DNA of 64,000 bases from Euleptes europaea (GCF_029931775.1 NW_026612050.1:620001-684000), one strand, 5' to 3'; counted from the first letter of the stretch, positions 31,298 to 44,624 are shown. Notes: generated from the sequence alone by a model not told the origin. Numbers and translations are program-made.

Positions 31298-33480
31298 AAC
31301 AGGAACAATTAAATCAGAATGGAAGCTATAGCTAGGTTCTTGCTTAAATACATGTACACTCTTTCCTTTCTAGCACTACATAAGGAAAAAAAATATGCCT
31401 GTGCCTATGAATGGTTCCAGAAACTATTATTGCTTAGGAAAATCTAGCTGTTATATATTGTGTTGATGTCCTAGCCTTTGTGCCTTCATTCAGCTTTCTG
31501 GGATTCACGTAGAATAAGGTATACTGTAACATGAGAAATTTTACTCTAAGCATTCTACTACACATATTAAATATTGAAGAGCAAGATCCAGACTTCTTCA
31601 AATCTGTGAATTCTTGTTTAACACATGCATTGTTCTATTAGGCTTAAAAATAACATTTTACAGAAAGATGCAATAGGATTTTTTTAAAACTCAAGACCAG
31701 CTTGTCATCAGACTTTTGGCTTGGAAGCAAACTCCATTAAGCCTCATGTGCTTTAATTCGTCTCCTCTGTTGGCCCAGCTATTATACTAAATAACAGTTC
31801 CCATGCTGTTTTCTTGAATCCAGAAGTACTTCGCTGAGGATCAAACTAGGCAGAACAAGACACTGCTTGTAGAGAAGGTGCACTCCAGGGGTGCCAAATC
31901 TATTCCCTACCTATGCATTTCTACCCAAAAGCACTTTCCCCCAACTCTTTTATTCCCAGCAAGATTACTTCCATTCTCTCAGCATTACTATGGCAAAAAT
32001 CAGCAAGAGTAAGATACTTTGAGGAAAGAAAGCATGAGTGCAGCAGCACCCCCCTGCAGCTTCCTGCACTTTAGGGATTTAATTCCATTGCCACCTCCTC
32101 CAGGTTAGTGCTACAAAGAAAAGGTTCTGATTAATCAGACAGAGCTATTCAGTAGTACAGGGGGAAGGATGTTGATGGGAAACTCCAACCACCACCATCT
32201 GTTGGAGGCTGGGGTGACTTCATCTGGACACCTACTTTTTCACAGCAGGTTATTTGTATTGTTAGATTTGGCAGCAAAGTTTGCCTTGCTTGTGAAGTCA
32301 GCAGTACGTACATAGAAATGGCAGGTGCAGTACACCCAATCTGGCTGATTGTCAGGTGTCCCAGCCAGTAAAACTTGGTAAATAACCTGCTCTTTTAAGA
32401 CTCTGGTGTAAGTTACCCACCCTTTGGCAATTATAACTAAAATTTTGAATCCCATGGAGGGCTTGCAGTGAGACTGAATAGTCAAGTTATCTGAAAACAC
32501 TGCCTCTGAATCACTATTAAATGCCATGATTGATGTGACATAACCAGGATGTCTTCCAAACAAACTCTACAGAAAATCATATTTACTAGGGAAATCTAAA
32601 TTACTCTCAAAGTAAATTTCCTTAATTTGTTTGTAACTGTTGAATGTACTGCAGAAGATAAAAGAAACTAGCAAAGGAGTATGAGGGGAATCCAAAATTG
32701 TCTTGACCAACTGGAGACTGGGTTGTAATCGAAGCATAAAAATTAGTTAGTCTGATTAGTTTTAGTGCACACTATGTTGAATTCACTAGTTGTCATCACT
32801 GCTGTAAATTATTGCAGATATTCAAGCTGCTCTGGTGAACAATCATTGGCATTTTTAAAGAAACTGAAGCAGCAAATGTAGATTATACCAACCAAGTCTA
32901 GCCAATAGGGATTACAGTAAATCTGTGATCAGGTGGAAGGTATAAATTAATCAAGTAATATCATATATATGGTAAAAAAAACACACCACATTGGGATAAT
33001 TACCAGGCAAGAGACGTTAGCTACATGTTAGCACTATTGCTAAACCAAAATGTTCCCCTCTACAGTAATCTTTTGTACACCCTATATTAAATAATACAAG
33101 AGGGGCTGGATGTTGGTGAAAGAGAACACAACTCCATTTGCAGACCATCAGGTTGATTCTCCCTCACTCTGATGCAGTTAGACAGTTGACTAGTTGCAGC
33201 ATTTTCTGTTCCACCTCAAGTACAGCTGGATAACAGTAAAAGACTTGTCATATACTAGTGGCAGAAAATGAAGTCACCAGTACAGCAGACAGAAGCACCA
33301 GGCCAAGGTTTTCCAGAGTCCACAACAAGACAGACGGCACTTCTCTAAACTTCTTCAAGATCCAGTGAGCGAGGAACAAAGGCTAAGAAGAGCAGCACAT
33401 ACATTTAGATGACTGGGTTCAAATCCAACCTCTGTGTAAGCTCTACACAGCCATGCTCCATCCAGAGTCAAAACATTTGG
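31298..33480. other. MLANA 3' UTR and intergenic sequence
   Basis: The first several hundred bases are expected to be MLANA 3' UTR. I could not pick a convincing canonical poly(A) signal: no clean AATAAA lies close to the stop, only variants such as 'gaataagg' near 31513. A 107-codon minus-strand open frame at 32240-32563 has no recognisable domain. Nothing else was identified. Confidence 0.35.
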
Positions 33481-34092
33481 GGAATTTATGCTTGGTTACT
33501 TAGCCTTGTGATCCCCATGGGACTGCTTTGGGGCTTTCTTTGGATTATTCATGATTTTTCTGGCCTTCAGAAGTCACTTCACAGCTGCCACGCATTTGTC
33601 CCACGTTTTCAGGAACCTGTTCTATCATGATTTTAAATTTTGCCTTGATCCCAAAGCAAAGCTAATTGAGGCAATTTCTGTGAATAGTTTTAACTTTAGG
33701 CTTCTCTTCCCCTGCCCATTCTCGCTTGCCCCTCCCTCATCCAGCCCCCTCCCAGAGAAGTCATTTTGGTCAGTTTCAGCAGTGAGTGTAAAGATCTCAG
33801 GGAATGCAGCAGGCTGTTCTCCCCCACCCCGCACCTCATAGGTGTCCTCTCTGTTCGGTTTCAGCAGCAAGTGTAAAGATCTTGGGAATGGAGCCGGCTG
33901 TCCCCCCACCCCGCACTTCATTTCCGTTAACTATTTTAGCATTTCCCCCCGCTAAAATAACATTTTAAAACAAACAAACAAAAATCTTCGGGACAAAAAG
34001 GCCCCATGCATACAGTTTTGAGAATTTGGATCAAAAAACTGTGCATCTGCAGAGCAGCAAACCCTGCACAAATTTCCGCTGCATAAATAGCC
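33481..34092 (+). mobile_element. MITE-like element related to 4736-5150
   Basis: It begins 'ggaatttatgcttggttact' and ends 'gctgcataaatagcc', giving short inverted ends around 'atttatgc'. The segment 33481-33960 is homologous to 4736-5150. A partial internal duplication ('tcagcag.gagtgtaaagatc') occurs at 33775-33800 and 33860-33885. The last 100 bp resemble the right half of the palindromic family at 1002 and 10903. It has no coding content and the family is not named. Confidence 0.55.
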
Positions 34093-34439
34093 TTGAAGTA
34101 CCTATATTAAAAAGCTGTCATGAGAACAACATGCTATGGGGGTTCTAAACATTCTAATGAATCTTTTATGTTTAAATTTTGATCTTCCACAAAACATTTA
34201 TATAGTGACAGTTGCTGTCTACGACAACATGAATGTCTGTGCTAACTGTGGTGCTACAGCCACTAGATCTAATGGCAACTAATTGCTGAATACCTAGTAT
34301 GACATCTGAGGTGTCAAGTTTATTAATACGGTTGACTGACCAATCACGTGCCAACACATCAAAATTTCCAGACACAATAGTTTTGCACCGCAGAATTACA
34401 GACTGCCCATACATATAAAGGTGTAAGATCAATAAAAGA

Positions 34440-35830
34440 AACCCCTCGTTAAAATTATCACATTAAAATTGATAAAATTGTAAAATATTCTAACAATCAT
34501 TCTCTAATAAAGCTCTGCGTATTTTAATAGCAACATCGCAGAACTTGGCAGTTTGGAGCGTAAGCTGAAGGTCTTCTAATAGGAGCTTCTTTGCCGAAAG
34601 CTCAACTGACTCGTCAGGAAATTTAACAAGTAGGGGGGAAATAAACTTTGATCTAACTTCGTGGTGGAATGGGCAACATATCAGTGCATGTTCGATGGTT
34701 TCAATGTCCCCTGTTCCACACGGACATAACCTCTCTGATTTAGGGATCTTCTTATATTTCCCTTCTAAAACAGCTGATGGTAGGGACTGGCATCTGGCAA
34801 GGGTAAAGGCCTTCCTATAATTAATAGACTCAAGATAATAAAAATAAGCTGCAGGTGAGACCAAGTATCTAGATTTATCAGGTACTAGGAAATATTGTGA
34901 TTTTCCAAGGTCTGTCAGGCGTTCAATGTCTTCCACCCTTTGCTTCAAGAAACTTGATGCTTGGTCTACGCCCATGGCTAACAGGGTAGGTGGAGAAAGG
35001 CCCAGGCAGGCCATTTATTAAGGACCATCTTTAGCCATGTTGACTGGAACTTATCCTGTAGAAGCAGGGGTAGCAGTCCTTGAGGGATAAGATTTAATTT
35101 GAGCCAAAGGATAATGGAAGCAGTACAAACCTTTGACTCCACCCTCGCCAGTCCTGCCTCCAGTCTAGCAGTAGCATTTGATACGCAGCGAGGTAAATGG
35201 AGGGCTGCTCTCAAGAACTGAGATTGAACCCGCTCCAGTGGGACAAAAGTAGATGAAGGTGGTCCAAGTAAAGTCCTATATGTCATTTGTGCCAGTGTTT
35301 TCGCTTGCTAAAGCTTAAGAGTGGCTGGAAAAGAATGCCCTCCCTTAGTTCTTAAAAATTTAATGATGTTTAAGGCAGATTTTTGCCTTCTCTGCTGCGT
35401 AATCGCTGTGAGCTTTTCTAGAACCAGAGGCTTATAAGACTACTCCTAGGTATTTAAACTTGAGTACCTGTTCTATTTTGTGGCCAACAATGCTCCATGT
35501 TCATACTTTAGCGTGCTTGCCAAGGGCCATAATTTTTGTCTTTGAGAAATTAATGTCTAGTTGTTCAACAGAACAATATTGCGATAGCCTCTGCATGGCT
35601 CTTTTAAGGCCCACAGGGGTCCTGGAAAGCAGAACAGCATCGTCAGCATAGAGTAAGACAGAGATATCACAATGGGCTAGCTTTGGAGGGTGTAAAGCGG
35701 GGTCTTTTACGTTGCTAACTAAGTTGTTGATGTAGTAATTAAACAGCTTAGGAGCCAGAATGCAGCCCTGCTTCACTCCTTTGTAGGTGTTAAGTCTGAG
35801 GTGAAACCAGCTAATGGAGGAAAGTCAGTC
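34440..35830 (-). mobile_element. Non-LTR LINE relic, RT end and C-terminal zinc region
   Basis: Read on the minus strand: 'MKQGCILAPKLFNYYINNLV' and 'VLLYADDAVLLS' (35776-35620, reverse-transcriptase palm with the ADD motif). Next comes 'PPSSTFVPLERVQSQFLRAA' (about 35250), and finally a C-terminal Cys/His stretch 'RLCPCGTGDIETIEHALICC' (near 34700). The reading frames are interrupted at least twice. The architecture fits L2/R4/Vingi-type LINEs, but I cannot place the clade. The fragment at 62330-62840 is the C-terminal end of a related element. Confidence 0.75.
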
Positions 35831-37703
35831 CAATTAAAGTTCCACAGTTACACTCTGCAAAACAGCCTATGCCTGTAAAAATAAAAATCTGTCTAAGCAA
35901 AAATTAAGGAAGCAGGATAAATTGGGATGACATTTCTTCATTTCCTGAATTGTTTTAAACCTTGTGCTTATCCATCCGGAAGCTCAGCTAACATGCTTTA
36001 CATTTGGCTGAGAGCTTGCAGCCTGGGAAGTTTTAAAATAAATAGTAAACAAACACCAAGATTAATGTGTTATCAAGGTTCTTGTGTTTGGTGCTTAACT
36101 CCTCATATTCTTTCATTCAGAAATAACATTTCCTTAATTCTAAAATGACAGGCAATTTGGTTCCTGTCCTTATTTTCCCATGTACTGTTAAATTCTTTCC
36201 CCACAACTACAAGGACCTATGACTTAAAAGAAACAATGCTGAATTTCAGTAATCCCTGAAACAATACCAACTCTCCAATCCTTCTGGCTCAGAACAATTT
36301 GAGCACATCACATTTCATCCCCTGTTTTTGCCAGAAAGGCTTCATGCTTCAGAATTTGGCTTCTCTGTCTTATTTTATTCAAAATATTTATACCCCACTT
36401 TAAAAAATGTCCAAGGCAATCTTATAGGTGTCATAGATACAAAAAAGTGAAATATTCATTAACCTTTTACAATTTGACTGGTATCATTAAACCAATTAAC
36501 ACATCAAATTTGGTAACTGTTTTGGACAATAAAAATGACTTTCAACATCCATGGTCATGGGAAAACTGACAGTGGAATGTATGAAGTCCACAGTTTATAA
36601 GCATTAGAAAAGTTAGAAATTATGCAGAGAAGAACTGCAAGAAGAAACTGAAGGCTTGAAAAATCACAGCCTTAAGCAGTTACTTGAAAGTAAAACCCAC
36701 TAGTTTAAGGGACTGTGTAAATTAAATGAGCTTAAGACCACAGTCTTTTTGCAAACCCCAACATCTCAATTTCTTAATGCACGTAGACTAATAAACCTTG
36801 TGCTGTTAAGTATTCCTTTGTCCATAGGGTCACTGATACAGCATTATCAATGCAGAAATACAGCAACTTTGTTTATTACATGCAGATTCTTTTTCATTAT
36901 TGCTAAACAGTACACTTGTCCAAAATTACTAAAATACTTAAAAAACTATACATTATGTAAACAAAACATAAATAAGACAGAGTACTTCTTTTTACACAAA
37001 GTTTTAGTACATACTGTTAGGGAGTCAGGGATATGTACAATTTTACATCACAGGTTGCATTTTCACAATGTATAAATAGGCTTTTTTTTAGAAGAAGAAA
37101 AATCAATGCAAAGGAAATTTTGCAATAAATTGTACTATACTGTTTATAAATCAGATTGGAAAAGTCTAAACTGTGAGGGGGGAAATCCCTGTCAGTGTGC
37201 TAATCATAAATCAAACATTGCATTTTATAACATGTCATAACAGCTGGTCTTTTCTAACCACTTTATTAAACAACCTTTTGAAAGCACAAGCCTGAAAAGT
37301 ATTTAGAGAGGAATTTCCTCACTGTTTTAAAACAAAAGTGAAACTGAAAGCAGTTGAAATCTAACATAAGCAACACCTTGGGCCTTGGATCTACAAACCC
37401 TAGGCAGCTAGTGGCAGTTTTGCATTTCAGCATGCAACAGCAACCTGGGCATATGATAAAGCTGCCACGTGCAGAATCCTATATTGAGTCAGATCTGTGC
37501 ATGGTGACATGCAAAATAATCTTATATCTGAGAGCTGCCACTTCTCAAATTGAAAAGTGCTTATGACTTGCCTTAAATTCGTGTACACCAGTTTCCATGT
37601 GCGGTATGTTTCAAACAGCATAAGGAAACTTTTAACAATTATAAATTACTTTCATACACAAAAGAATGCCCCAACGTTTTAACTTGGCTCATTTACTTTA
37701 AAT
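35831..37703 (-). other. KIAA2026 3' UTR and downstream region
   Basis: Sequence following the KIAA2026 stop codon on the minus strand. Canonical poly(A) signals on that strand occur at 37262-37267 and 36872-36877, giving plausible 3' UTR lengths of about 0.45 and 0.85 kb. Which is used cannot be told. The segment 36350-36430 resembles a reversed LINE/SINE tail. No gene on the plus strand was recognised. Confidence 0.4.
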
Positions 37704-40700
37704 TCAAGATGCAGCTGTGTCAGGTACACCAATGCTGGATTTAAGAAAGTTAGGGAAGACAACAGTAGGATTTCTGGTTGTGGACACTATGTCAGGAGAG
37801 AAGGATGAAGGGATAGAGGAGGTTTTTGATGTGGGGGTATTTATAGCATTCAGAATAGCTCCTTCTGGGCTGACCATCAGTTTTTTGATAGATGTATCTA
37901 AATGCAATACAGATGCTCTACCTCGTATCTGGGAGTTGTCAGTGTGAGTTGTAGAAACCAACAATGGTTTAGCCAAAGCAGAAGATGAGGAAGTTGTAAC
38001 CAACGATGGGAACAGGGCTGTCGCAGAAGGTGGAGTGCACGGTTTTGCAACACTGTTTACTGCCTGTGGTGTTGCATGTACAATAGGCAGAGTGTTTACA
38101 GCCCCAAGAGAGTTCACAATTTTGGTAGAGCTTTTCAAAGGTTGTTTTGCTGGTTGCCAACTCAATACATTATTTGATGCTTGTGTACTCTTGTGGGGAC
38201 CAGAGGGGGCATGGGGTACTCCTTGAAAACCATGGCCATTATTAACAGTCAACAGAGGCCCAAGTTTTGTATTTGCAGAGATGAGAAGAACATGGCTGCC
38301 AGCTCCCAGGCCCTGTGGAGGAACAATGAACCGAGTGCCACTGATCATTATTTGAGTTCCAGGTGCCAAAGGTGTAGAGGTGTTAATAATTATTTTCTGT
38401 TGCACACAAGACTCATTCAACTGTCCAGCTGCTACAGATGAAACTGGAGCTGTTTGAGTGGTAGAGGCAACTGGGGCACAACTGAGAACAGGAGCTGGCT
38501 TTACAAAATTAGGGGGATGGGGTGGGCAAGGCAAGGGAACTAAGTTTGAAAGACTAATTACTTTACTTGCATTGGGTGGATTAGGGGGCGATACAGTCTG
38601 AGATTTTTGAGCACTTCCATTTGTTGGCATGGTAGCTGAAATTCCTGAAGACTGAAAATTGACCAGTGTAGACTGTTGTCCCTTTGAAAGGGATGTACAA
38701 TGTGCAGCAGTTGGAACTGCCGGCAACTGAGGAACCGTGTGTATTGTTTTAGGAGCACCATTCACAGGTGCAGGCAAGGCAACTGTAACTGGCAACTGAA
38801 AAGTAGACGATAAACTTGGATGAGACACTGTTGGCTGAGTACTTGAAATCAGCACAGACGAGGCCAGGTGTCCTGTTTTTACAGTTGATATAGCCACAAT
38901 ATTTCCCGCATTAGAGGTTCGCAATCGGGTAGATGAAACAGGTGTTACTTTTGTTGAAGTATCTATTCCTCCAACCAAGACAGTAGGCTGTGTTCCAGTA
39001 GTAGTTCCATTCCATGTCACCGAAGCAGAATCTAAACATGCATTTGCTGCTGTAGATGTATTTACTGCTTGCGCTGCAACAAGAGGAGACTCACTGCCAG
39101 ATGTAATACTCTGACTCACCAAAGCTGAAGTTAATGGAAGCAAACGACCGCTTGTTGACAATGGCAAAATTACACTCTGGCTATTTTTCTCTTCTACATC
39201 TTTAGGAGCTGCTGGCTGCATAGCGTTAATTGGAGGAACTTTCTGAGCATTACATGTGCTATTTATAATGGCCTGACCAATATTAACACCAATTTTTACA
39301 TCTTTAATTTGAGAAACAGTTGATGATGTATTTACTTTTAGCGAAGCTCCTACAGTAGAAGGAATGAGGACTAACTGAGGCTTCTCTGTGCTTTTAACAT
39401 ACGTTTTGCTCATGGGGGGAGGGAAGGCCTGCTTAAAGGATTCTGCAGTTAAACTGGTGGTTGACTGGATATTGGCAAGTGGAGTATTAATAAAAACCAG
39501 TTTTTGTGCACTAAGGCCAGTAGATGTTGGAGTAGGGATTAGGTTGACTCCTACCGTTCCACAGGAAGAAAGAATGGGTGGATTTGTGACTAACATAAGT
39601 TTTGGAAGTTGAGCACCACACATTAGATTTCCACTGGTTGTGGTTGTGGACTCAGGCTGAGTAGCAAGATGTTGTGTACTATTTCCTTCAACTTGTTTAT
39701 TAATAAAAGGGGTCTGGGTAATGCCAGAGGTGCTGTGCCCAATATTTCCTGTAGGAATGCCAACTGCATTTCCAGAACTGTTTGGCAGTGTGTGCATGAC
39801 AATGTTAGATGATGACATAGGAGGCAAGAAGGTAGGTGAGGACACATGCACTGTTTTTTGCATTCTATGGCCCACAGTGCTACTGTTATGAGACTGCCCA
39901 AATGCACATGTCATGTTTTCTCCCATTACCTGATTTACATTAGAAGGAAGAGTTGGAATGGAAGCCGAAGTTGCTAGAGAGGATTGGACAAGTGCTGGGA
40001 AATTGGGCATGGCTGTTGTAACCGCTGCAAAAGTAGAGGTTGTCAACGGTGTGGTTTTTGGAACTAAAAATGCCTGAAGCTGAGGTGCATAAGTGAATAC
40101 AGAATTTGGAGATAAGTTACTTGGGGAACAGTGGTTTGCATTGGTCTGCACCTTAACAATTCCTGTGTTCCCACCACGCGTCCGAACAAGAATAGACTGT
40201 GAATCTCTGATGCAGACAGTTTTCAGTTCTTGTTTAGCTTCACCAACATCATTGCTTTTTTGTTGCATTGCTAGTATCGGGACACTGGTACTGGTGCCTG
40301 CAGAAACATTTTGTGGGAGAGGTGTTGTCAAAGAATGAATTGTTGAGGAAACAGTGGGTGAAGTGATAGGGAATGAAGCAGCTGAAACTACAGTGTTTGT
40401 TTTAGTACTCTCACTTTGGTTCATTTTTGCCACTGATGTTAGTACATTGCCTGTGGAAGTTAAGGAGGGCAACAATGGAAGTTTCTTTACTGCACTGGCC
40501 CCAGGGGGCAAATGTGTAGTATTCTTTTTGAAGTCTGGGATGGACAGAAATGTGGTAGCAGCATTTACAGAGGAAGCTGGAAGGGAAGTTGCTAAAGTAG
40601 TGTGGATAGCCATTGGCTGTGGAAGAGAGATGCATTGTTGATCTGTAGTCTTGTGCTGCAATGACAGGATATCTTTTGCCACATTTTTAGTTTCTCTGTG

Positions 40701-41374
40701 ATGGATGAGAAAATTTTTAGGCAAAATCAGAACTTGCTGCATTATTTTTTCTTCTGTGGCTTTCTCTTCTGGTTCATAGTCAACTGCAGGCTGAACTTTA
40801 ATTTTCATTGAATTGTTATGAAGGTCTATTGGCACACAGGGGCCACCTGGCATTCTGTACAACACTTGTAAAGGGCTTTTTGAACTGGCCTGGCAGGACA
40901 ACACTGGATTAACTGGGGAACAACCAATAGTTGACATAATCAACTTTTCAGAAGCAGCAATGCTTCTACCCGCAGTGGGCAGCAACTGACTAGTTAAGGT
41001 CACTTTGTTCCCAATATTCTTAACAAGCAAAGCCTGGATAGGTTTGGTCCCTTTTGTTATGCTTGAGATTGATGCTGCAGAGTCTGTCACATCCGACAAT
41101 TCTGAAAATGAAGATTCTATTTGTTTTAGTTTATTCAAACAGCCATCAACTGACAGTTCATTTTCTATGCCATGGACTGCAGTATCACTTGTGCTTAATT
41201 TCAGTTTCTTTCTTGGTAAAAACTCTTTTGTGCTATCATCTAGGTAACTGCTTTGCTTGGACTGATGCTTAACAGATTTAGGCAGTGTCTTCTGTATTTC
41301 TTTACAAGATAATTCTTTTTTTAGTGGCCTGGCTTTTCCTGCAACAAGATCTATTTCTGTCAGTTTCATGTGCT
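37704..41374 (-). CDS. KIAA2026: KIAA2026 last coding exon, large Ser/Thr/Val-rich C-terminal region
   Basis: One uninterrupted exon of 1,223 codons including the TGA at 37706-37704. The acceptor 'tgtctttcag|agcac' gives two bases that complete a Glu codon with the previous exon (..YTDA-E-HMKLTEIDLV). The product is low complexity, rich in Ser, Thr, Val, Pro and Gln, with no transmembrane segment or enzyme motif. It includes a basic PRKKLKL patch near its start and a compact conserved-looking block SIKKLMVSPEGAILN near the C-terminus. This is the long disordered C-terminal part typical of vertebrate KIAA2026. The protein is nuclear and bromodomain-associated, of uncertain function. The exon's full openness in an otherwise repeat-riddled region shows strong constraint. 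Confidence 0.95.
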
Positions 41375-41699
41375 CTGAAAGACAGAAAAGGGAATGGTTT
41401 TAAAAACCCAACATTGTCTAAATTTTTATGACCTTACTAGTGTATTAAGAGTAAAATATAGTTGGAATGCCAGCCATAAGCTAACAAAAGGAGCTTCAAA
41501 TGAATGTTACTATGCATCAGGCACATGCTAATTACACAGTAACAGAACATTATATCCAATTTAAGTTTCAAACCTTTTCTGACCAGGCATAACATTTCAT
41601 TTGGAAATCATTAGGACCCAACATTATGAAAGTTTATGAAGACATGAAATTTACTCCCAAGCATTTTAACTGACAACTAGGTTTTAAAGTACAAGGTCA

Positions 41700-41885
41700 T
41701 ACTTCTTTAGCTCATTGTATGCTCTGCATACACAGGGTCCCAGGTGAAATGGATTAGTTCTAGTAGGCGATGTGAAACACCTTAACCTGGGACTATGGAG
41801 AGTTGGTGTTAGTCAGAGTAGACAATGCTGACCCAGGTAGATTAATGTTCTGACTCAGTATAAAATAGCTTCATATGTGCATTAA
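41700..41885 (+). repeat. CR1/L2-type retroposon 3' end
   Basis: 'gtcagagtagacaatgctga', 'ttctgactcagtataaaata' and 'gcttcatatgtgc' form the 3' end of a retroposon family very common in squamates. It lies in the KIAA2026 intron between the last two coding exons. Confidence 0.6.
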
Positions 41886-42365
41886 ATGTGCATGTGGAAA
41901 GCCTAGAAAAATTGCTGAGTTTTTACATACAACAAATGTATAGCTACTCCACAATTTTCATGATGGTAACAGGATTAAAAGTTCCCATGTTCACTTTTCC
42001 AGCTCTCTAACTCCGTGGTAATCACTCCATGGCTCACAGAAAGCTACATTTGCTGTTATCATTAACCAAAAGAGCCACATTTACTTCCATCCCTGGTATG
42101 ATGCTTGCAGCTTACCTGTTCCTCTGGCAGCATCTATTTCAAAGTTCAAATCACCTGCCAACCAGAAGCCCCACCAGGCAAGGGACTTGCCCACTTTCCT
42201 GAAACACAGGGCAAGTGTCACACTGGGGAACAGTGCTCAGAAGAGCAGCAGGTGGCTCCCAATACACTGAGTATCTCTGCTCTAACTTATTAAAATAAGA
42301 ACCAGACATACATGAACTGCTACAACGTATCTAACACAGTCACAATGACAAAACACAATACCTAC

Positions 42366-42544
42366 CTGCATCCGTGTAATTCCTTTTCAGAAATTCCGAG
42401 TGCTCTGAAGACTCACTGGTTAATATACTGGACATTTCTTTACCAGAATTTACTTCACTGTCTTCGTTAGTCCACTGTTCTCTAGTAAATTTGTCATAGT
42501 CTGGCTGCCTTCTGAAGTCATCATAATCCTTTTTCAACCGAGAC
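42366..42544 (-). CDS. KIAA2026: KIAA2026 exon (SRLKKDYDDFRRQ)
   Basis: The acceptor 'tgttctgttgaag' and donor 'acggatgcag|gtaggt' bound 179 bases reading (R)SRLKKDYDDFRRQPDYDKFT, followed by an acidic stretch ending NYTDA. The first base completes an Arg codon from the previous exon and the last is the first base of a Glu codon completed by the final exon. The charged helix KKDYDDFRRQPDYDKF continues the preceding exon's helical region. Both junction phases agree with the neighbours. Confidence 0.92.
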
Positions 42545-42755
42545 CTTCAACAGAACATCAGAGATCAGCAATACTTAAGAAATAATATTCTAGGGAAATA
42601 CGGATTTGGTCAGTTATCTATGTAGAGCTTCCAACCTTAAAGGCAGTGCAAGAACATCAGGATTTTTTGCCAATAACCATATTAGAAATGAGCATCTTAA
42701 GATTATTGGCGATGAATTCTCACGACACATTATTTAAGAGGATCCAGCTAATTAC

Positions 42756-42871
42756 CTGTTTCTTTGAAAAGCCTTCAATAGTTTTGGTTCCCATGGTAAC
42801 AATTCATTTAGCAGTCGTATCAGGGTACAGTGTAGCTCCTTTACAGCTTGCTTTCGATGATACCACCTTCC
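42756..42871 (-). CDS. KIAA2026: KIAA2026 exon (GRWYHRKQAVKELH)
   Basis: 116 bases code GRWYHRKQAVKELHCTLIRL followed by LNELLPWEPKLLKAFQRN, plus two bases of the next Arg codon. The donor 'agaaacag|gtaatt' is good. The acceptor 'tatttacatatttacag' has an unusually weak pyrimidine tract. A BovB insertion starts only 28 bp upstream of the exon, so part of the normal branch-point region has been replaced. The amphipathic helix with WEPKLLKAF looks like a structured helical bundle segment of the protein core. Confidence 0.92.
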
Positions 42872-42899
42872 CTGTAAATATGTAAATACCATATTTATT

Positions 42900-43337
42900 A
42901 CAATACATTTATATTGTATGGGTGTGAAAGCTGGACAGTGAAGAAAGCTGATAGGAAGAAAATAGATTCATTTGAAATGTGGTGTTGGAGGAGAGTGTTA
43001 CGGATTCCGTGGACTGCCAAAAAAACAAATCAGTGGGTTATAGATCAAATCAAGCCTGAACTGACCCTAGAAGCTAAAATGACTAAATTGAGGCTATCGT
43101 ATTTTGGTCACGTCATGAGACGACAAGAGTCACTGGAAAAGACAATTATGCTAGGAAAAGTTGAGGGCAGCAGGAAAAGAGGAAGACCCAACAAGAGATG
43201 GATTGACTCAATAAAGGAAGCCACAGCCTTCAATTTGCAAGATCTGAGCAAGGCTGTCAAAGATAGGACATTTTGGAGGACTTTCATTCATAGGATCGCC
43301 ATGAGTCGGAAGCGACTTGACGGCACTTACACACACA
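42900..43337 (+). mobile_element. BovB (RTE) LINE 3' end with 10-bp target duplication
   Basis: It encodes the C-terminal end of the BovB polyprotein: YGCESWTVKKADRKKIDSFE, MWCWRRVLRIPW, LGKVEGSRKRGRPNKRWIDS, DRTFWRTFIHRIAMS. It ends with the BovB terminus 'gcgacttgacggcacttaca' plus (AC)n. The same 10 bp, CATATTTATT, flank it at 42890-42899 and 43338-43347. The frame is open over the whole fragment, so it is relatively young. It is antisense to KIAA2026 and sits directly upstream of an exon of that gene. Confidence 0.95.
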
Positions 43338-43374
43338 CATATTTATTTAAAGTAGTTTGTTCATCTCCATCTAA

Positions 43375-43870
43375 ACATAAACCATCTGCGGCCCCCTTCC
43401 TGGGTAGGAAAGATATTGCCACTGTGGTGCATGTCCTGTCAACATCTAGATTAGATTATTGCAATGTGCTCTATGTGGGGCTGCCCTTTAAGACTGTCTG
43501 GAAGCTACAACTGCAGCCTCCTTGGTTGTGGCACCAAAACATTGGAACTCTTCCACAAGGAGATTAATCCATCTCCCTCTACCATTGTCTTTCACCAGTG
43601 GGTGAAGACTTTTTTGGGGGCATACCCCCAATAACTTATTGGCCCTCCCATGGTTGTGCTATGTATTTTGCGTGTTTATATGTTTTTATTTAATATTTTG
43701 TTAAATATTTTGTTAAATATTTAATATATACTCTATTTTAAATGCTTTTTAATGTACTGATGTTTTAATATTGAAATATTGAAATATTTTAATGTGTTGA
43801 TGTTCGCTGCGTTGGAGACCCTCTTTGGGTGGAAAGGCAGCACAGAAATGTTTTAAACAAATGAACAAAC
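43375..43870 (+). mobile_element. L2-clade LINE 3' end
   Basis: This includes 'STSRLDYCNVLYVGLP' (43437-43484), the end of an L2/CR1-group reverse transcriptase. It continues into a 3' UTR whose end 'ctctttgggtggaaaggcag' is typical of the family. The middle is shortened and interrupted. Confidence 0.8.
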
Positions 43871-44620
43871 ATTCAAGAAGGAGACAGTGGCTAAAATAAA
43901 CAAATCTGATTTTAATGATTTCCTATTTACTGCTAGGAAATTGAACCTACACTATCATGCTTAATAGGGAAAAGACCATATAAAATATTAATGTAAAATT
44001 TTCTGCTATCACTTGGGTCTCTAAGTTTTACAGGAAGAGTCAAATTTGACACTGATTGCCTACCATTAATTTTTTAAAACTTATTTACTGGCATTGCTCT
44101 AAACCTTAGTTGTGCTTTACTGTGTGATATCGTATCAGTGCAGCTGTCCTCTTAGCATTCAAGATATGAACTGGCATTTTTCTTGAAATACAACTGCAAC
44201 TCCCCAATCATCAGAAAAATCAAACCTATGGTCTTTTATCAATTTTTGTTGCTATATCAGGTATATTACAGAAGTGTGATGAAAACGATAATAATCTTGA
44301 AAGAAATAGTGATTACATACAGCTCATACTCAGTCACTGAAGCAAATAATGTGCAGCATATGACAAAGTGTAGCTATATAGCCAGAGTACACCAAATATC
44401 AGGAAATATCAGGCCAAAGTGCATCCCAGCAAAAGAGGGTAGGGGGAAATGAAGGAAGTAAAAAAAGTTGGGTCTAAATAGAGAAATTTGGCGGTATATT
44501 TTTAAAAAAGAAATATAGAATTGAATTCAGTACAAATGGTGTATACAGCCTCTAAACTGAGAACAAGTACTCTGAACCTAAAATTATACTGAAAACACTT
44601 ATCAAAGCATTCTGTATAGT
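43871..44620 (-). other. KIAA2026 intron, unassigned
   Basis: AT-rich intronic sequence without a recognisable exon or repeat. Confidence 0.3.
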
Positions 44621-44624
44621 AGGA

